Source: Ustilaginoidea virens (lineage: Eukaryota > Ascomycota > Sordariomycetes > Hypocreales > Clavicipitaceae). Taken from it: DNA of 64,000 nucleotides. Where the stretch lies: assembly GCF_000687475.1 (NCBI RefSeq), contig NC_057317.1, positions 5,890,501-5,954,500 on the forward strand, written 5' to 3'. A model generated the notes under the pieces. That model was not told the origin of the DNA and ran no database searches. It saw only the letters and a program-made list of their open reading frames with translations. This document shows positions 59,601-64,000 of this stretch, one piece after another (the stretch's first letter is position 1; each line of letters begins with the position of its first letter). The position numbers and the translations under genes were made by a program.

Positions 59601-60035
59601 GTGGGAAAAGCTTGCTATATAGCTTCCCTAGTATAGTCCTAAAACTGAAGATATTAAGCTATTAGGAAACTATAATATTAACCTATAAGCGTCTTAGGTT
59701 GCTTATATTGGAAGGTATCTAGATATTATATTAACTAGCCGCGAGTTTTAGCGTATTATAAAGCGAGACTATATCGATATCTCAAAATATAATTTATCTA
59801 GTAATATTTATAATCAATTAAATATAAAATAGCGCTTAGTATTCGATCTTTTTATTAATTATCTTATAGATACCTTAGACGAAATAATACTAACTTCTAC
59901 TTAACTATTAGTGTAGGTTGATAGATAAGGAGGGACTAGAAAGTCATTTATAATTTATACCTTATATTAATAACTAGAATAACTAAAGCTAGAGTATATT
60001 ATTTGAGTAGTATTAATCAGCATAGCTATAAATAT
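56700..60035 (+). mobile_element. RIP-degraded Helitron (Rep/helicase protein relic)
   Basis: Reading forward and taking TAG/TAA as mutated Gln codons gives a Helitron-type protein in order. A Cys-containing N-terminus is near 56,735-56,850. YPHSKADFIAP, SIEYNEYLKYAIKWYNGRF and FRYIVFN lie near 57,550-57,690. At 58,440-58,800 come CRFYFLYQYYPSS, NGARNNSHLNNYN, ISWLANYDISLYTS, YIAKYYSKAET and NKLIAKRD. The start of the PIF1-like helicase (KQRLVFDLFINYLIDT, then a damaged Walker A) is near 59,830-59,960. The remaining helicase is missing because the sequence changes to the LTR at 60,036. No intact Rep motif was confirmed. Stops are dense, so the element is dead. Confidence 0.75.
59357..59520. 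other. GC-rich hairpin-bearing insert in the Helitron relic
   Basis: A short GC-rich block interrupts the AT-rich Helitron frame. It contains two hairpins of the same form, CGGGC-TAT-GCCCG (59,366-59,378) and CGGGC-TGC-GCCCG (59,400-59,412). Protein similarity resumes on its far side (near 59,610), so it looks inserted. Confidence 0.55.
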
Positions 60036-60393
60036 TGGTGTTACATTAAGGGGTACCCAGTTGTATGTAGGGTCGCGCGCGTGGTATTATATACCGTGAG
60101 GTCACCAAGCAAAGGATTTGATTACTCTACTAATGACTGACTATCTAAAAGGAAAGAAAGGAAGTAAAAGAGGGTAATTACACGATATGGCCTTTTTATG
60201 TATGCCGTGGTTACATGCATCGGCGCAGTCGGGCCGGGCTGCCCGTATGCCCTACCGGGCTCAGGGGTAAAGGGGCAAAAGTGGCCATATCGTATGCAGC
60301 AGTATACGCGGCATATCCGTCGCAATATGCCTAATTGGGCACCTTGCGATAGCGATTCCGACACTGGCAGCTTCTCTTTTTATAGAAGCAAAC
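60036..60393 (-). mobile_element. LTR copy 2, likely 3' LTR of the reverse-strand copia element
   Basis: Begins TGGTGTTACATTAAGGGG (TGTTA at 60,039; read on the reverse strand the LTR would end TAACA) and matches LTR copy 1 throughout. It lies just beyond the RNase H end of the copia relic, where a 3' LTR is expected, and truncates the Helitron. Confidence 0.6.
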
Positions 60394-60639
60394 ATCAGAA
60401 TCGCCAGGATGTAAGGCGCATATATAGAAAAGAAAGTGCGGCGCAGTCTTGGCAGGTTATACCGCCGATAACGCTATCGCGCCGCGCGGCCGGTTTATGC
60501 AGGATTATATCGTATAATAGCCGGTATATTAAATATCGTAGCCAAAAGAAAAGGGGCAAAAAGGGGCAGTAATAAACGAGCCAAAATAGATATAATAGCA
60601 ATAGATAAGCAAAAATAAATATAGTATTAAATATAAGGA

Positions 60640-63600
60640 AGATCTATATATATGCCACTTATAATATCACTAATACCTCCTAAATGCAGTCAGATATTGA
60701 CCGGTCTCTTTACCCATCCTTTAATACGTATAACAGCCTTATTATAGTTAACGAAGGTCTTAAAGGCTTTATTTAGCGTTCCTTTAGTTATTATATCGGC
60801 GAGATTATTGTTCCTATTAATCTAGCGGATCTTATATATCTCCTAGCGCTCGTATAACTATCGTAAGGCTATAATATCTATTATAAGCCTTTTCTCTTTC
60901 GTAATGCCTAGCTTAATAAGGCATTCATATAATAAAAACGAGTTTATACATATAACGGTAGGGATCTTTAGCAATCTTAGCCTATTAGTAATCATATTGA
61001 GGGTTATACCTATCGCGTATGCAATATCGACCCCTTATACTATACTATATAGCTCTGAAGCGAGTGTGCTGCGTATTATACGCTTATTCTTTATAGAGCT
61101 ATAAGTAATAATATTACCGGTCAGCTAAAAAGCATTATTCGCAGTATCTACCTTATTCCCTAGCATAATTACGTAACCAATCTGGGAGCTTAAATCTTTA
61201 TTATTGGCAAAGAATCCGTTAATAAATATAAAGATCTTAGCTGTGTTAAGAGCTAAATTGATATACCGTAGGCCACGATCCTAGTTATCTAGCTGCTATT
61301 AAAGGCGCTTATTTAATCTCGCGATATTATCTGGGTTAGGTTGCTAGTATTATGCCGCGATAGATAGGTCAAAAGACGCCTTAGGCTGGCAGACTGTAGC
61401 CATATAAGCACCGTAAGCGTATTACTCGATATAGTTATACTATACTATAGGTGTATTCTTATTGATGGTGGTAATCTTTTTGCTTTAGCCTTTTTGGCAT
61501 AACATTATTATGCCGTCTGTATTGTCAATTATAAGTATACATCCGTTGAATATTAAAAGTATAGTTAATAATAGCTTTATCTTAGGCTTTACGTTAAAGC
61601 CTGCTTTAGTAAGCTCTAATTCTTCCTATTAGAAGAAGGTATTATTACTTAAGCTAAAGGTATTATTAGTCTATATACCTACAATACCGAAGTATATATT
61701 AGTATCGCCAGTATAGTTAGGAGTGTTAGTACGGTCAGTATCGTTATTACTAGCGGATATCAGCAAATAGGGGTCATAGGTTGATATAGTTATGCCCAAT
61801 TTCTCGCGATAGTGCCGGAAGTATATTGCCCACTAGTAGGTGCCTGCCTTAGCTATTCCATACAGTAGCTTAACCACTTCTATAATAGTATTATTAGGGT
61901 ATTAGTGAGCTATCTGCTTAGGTAGCTTAGTAATAATCGACCGATTAAGGGTAGTTAATAACTATATATAAGCCTATATAATATCCTATATCTAAAGAAA
62001 TAGGCCGTAAGAGCGTTGCAATAAAGGGGCTATTAATATAAGTAACTATTAACTAGCCCGTTAGATTATAGGGGATTAAGTTAATATCAAATGCTTTTCA
62101 TTATTACTATACCCTTGAATAATAAGCCCAGATTTCTCGTATAGCGTATCTATGCCTTTGCCCTTAATTTCTCGTACTATATATAAGTTAAATAGGCATT
62201 AGGCTCTATATTAGCTGATATTAAAGGTAATAAATTAGAATATATTATAGGCTTATAATACCTTAATCTCTATTTAGTTAGATTACTCGAAGGTGTCTCT
62301 AGGGGTTATAATCTTCCCTTCCCAGTGTAATTAACTAGTAAGCTATAGGTCGGCTTACTCTTTTGCGGTTAGGAAAGAGGTATCAATAATGGTATTAGAA
62401 GCGATAATATTAATAAGAGCCTCTTTTTAGTCCTTATTAATTATAATATTAGATACCACCTATGCCGGTAATAGTGATACTAGCTGTAACGCCGGTATCC
62501 TAGCTAGGTTAGGGGTTAGCGATAATAATATTGCAACTGTAGGTATTATTACGGCTGGAGGTATGGCTACAGCCGGTATCCTGACTTCTAGCCTGCCGGG
62601 GCGGGCCGGGCCTTCGGGATAGATGATATCTTCAGGATTATTTATATTAAGATTAGTATTACGGTCGGGGTCGTAATTATATAGCTTAACGACTATTAAT
62701 TAGAACTTAACGGGGCTATAAGGCATTTATACGATATAGGTCTTACTATTAAGGCTGATTAGCCGGTATAGGCCGTACTATCTACTCTTTTCTCTCTATA
62801 CCTATACATCGGATTATAAGGGTAATCGGTAGATAGGCTATATATTTAGGCCGTTCTATTAGGCAAAGGCATCGCGAACCTATCGCTTAGTAAGGCATTT
62901 CCTAGCTTTATTAGTAGCCTTTCGTAATATTAAGGCATATTATAATACTAATAAGCTAGGGGGTAAGTCATCTATAAGTCGGGGATATACTCTAAAGACT
63001 AATAATATAGGTATTAGGCCGTTAGGCCCAGCAGAATTATTAATGGCTTTAATAGCTAGCTGTAATTTCTATTCCCTTATTAATAGGTCGCCTATTTCTT
63101 TATTAACAATAGTATAGGCTTTATGTAACGGGGCGTAGTATCTCTCGACTTTACTAATACTATAGTAGGCTTTAACGGGTATTTTATCTATATTGATAGA
63201 TAGAAGCCGGGCATTATAGCGGAATTCAGCAGAAGCAAAATTTAGTCCGGCATTATAGACTATCCAATCTAGTAGGCTAAGATATATATCAATCTAGCAT
63301 TCCTTAAGGGCATTCCAAACGTCTTAGGCCTTCTATCTTTATAGATTAAGGAATCTAGCTGCCTAAAAGCTTATTACAGCATCCACAATATATAATACCG
63401 GCCGATTATCAATATAAAGGATATCGACGATAATTTCGTAGTTAAATTAGCTAGTATCATCATCCTTAAGGGTGAATTTAAATCGGCTAAGTGCCTTTGC
63501 GTTTATCTGGCATTAATAGTATATATAGATGATACTCTCGATAATATTACAGTTAATATCATTATAGCTAGCCTATTAAAGCAATTTGGTAAGCCTATTA

Positions 63601-64000
63601 ATAAAGGGATGCCTAAATCGGCAATAAAGCTAACAGATTTCCTATAATAAGAGGTAGAAGGCAGTAGTATCTGTGGCATTAAGAGTCTACTATGGATATC
63701 CCTATTTCCTAATAATTAAAACCTTAATATCCCCTTTAATAAGCAAGTTATTAATATTATCTAGCTTTACGCCTATCCTATCTATATCTATATTAAAATA
63801 GAAAAAAGGGATACCGCTATTAAGAACGTAGAAGGGGATATTACCAAATATCATCGGAATATTTAATATGCTAGATAATATAGCAGAGCCTACTCCGAAA
63901 TTAATAGTATACTGCTTATCTATTAACTTAATCGTTAAAGATTTTATTAATCTCATTAGGGCTTTTGCTTGCCCTATACCTACTGTAGATAGGCTAGAGG
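60640..64000 (-). mobile_element. RIP-degraded Ty1/copia retrotransposon pol, 5' part outside the window
   Basis: Reverse-strand reading gives the copia pol order from right to left. The aspartic-protease-like end at 63,702-63,956 is still open for 84 codons (YTINFGVGSAILSSI, FYFNIDIDRIGVKLDNINN). An integrase-like region lies at about 62,900-63,650. The reverse transcriptase covers about 61,600-62,100 (LLYGIAKAGTYQWAIYFRHY, STYDPYLLIS, GIVGIQTNNT). RNase H lies at about 60,690-61,250 (GYVIMLGNK, TYSSIKNKRIIRSTLASELY, DAITKGTLNKA). Stops replace Trp/Gln codons repeatedly, so it is inactive. gag and the 5' LTR would lie beyond base 64,000. Confidence 0.8.

Overview
The window reads as nuclear DNA of a filamentous ascomycete, most likely a sordariomycete such as a hypocrealean species. 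The reasons are compact GC-rich genes, short GT-AG introns (about 57 to 185 bases) with CTGAC-type branch sites, fungal gene families (Helitron, Ty1/copia, WSC/GLEYA adhesin, NEP1-like protein), and AT-rich DNA whose transposon frames are full of TAG/TAA at expected Gln/Trp positions, as left by repeat-induced point mutation (RIP). The species cannot be named from the sequence alone.

Layout. Bases 1 to 36,700 are a gene-bearing GC-rich compartment: DPH2 diphthamide synthesis (-), a secreted NEP1-like protein (+), an FAD monooxygenase (+), a small two-span membrane protein (+), the mismatch-repair ATPase MSH6 (+), a transaldolase (-), the haem-farnesyltransferase COX10 (+), a tiny 8-cysteine secreted candidate (-), a Myb/SANT protein (-), a PHO-4/Pho89-type phosphate symporter (+), a secreted 10-cysteine protein of unknown role (-) and a bZIP-like factor (+). 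Long intergenic stretches hold simple repeats, a recurring TACGGAGTA-type motif, a solo-LTR-like piece and a dispersed repeat present in two diverged copies. I rebuilt exon structures for MSH6, the transaldolase, the Myb protein, the phosphate transporter, the bZIP factor and the adhesin from splice sites and frame.

Bases 36,700 to 47,000 are a gene desert with one recognisable decayed reverse-strand coding tract (about 42.7 to 44.0 kb). Bases 47,051 to 53,689 encode one very large cell-surface protein: a signal-peptide-like start, a WSC domain, about 43 tandem 40-residue Thr/Ser/Pro-rich repeats and a C-terminal GLEYA lectin-like domain. It lies at the border of an AT-rich transposon graveyard (53.7 to 64 kb) holding two related LTR copies, a decayed Helitron (+) and a decayed Ty1/copia pol (-) that runs off the end of the window.

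The conserved genes are unrelated housekeeping functions and form no evident pathway or cluster. The accessory side (NEP1-like protein, Cys-rich secreted proteins, giant adhesin beside transposons) suits a host- or surface-interacting fungus with a two-speed genome layout. The items most worth a second look are the adhesin with its recent internal duplications and GC-AG intron, the transaldolase intron without any AG acceptor, the unidentified decayed gene, and the two Cys-rich secreted candidates.
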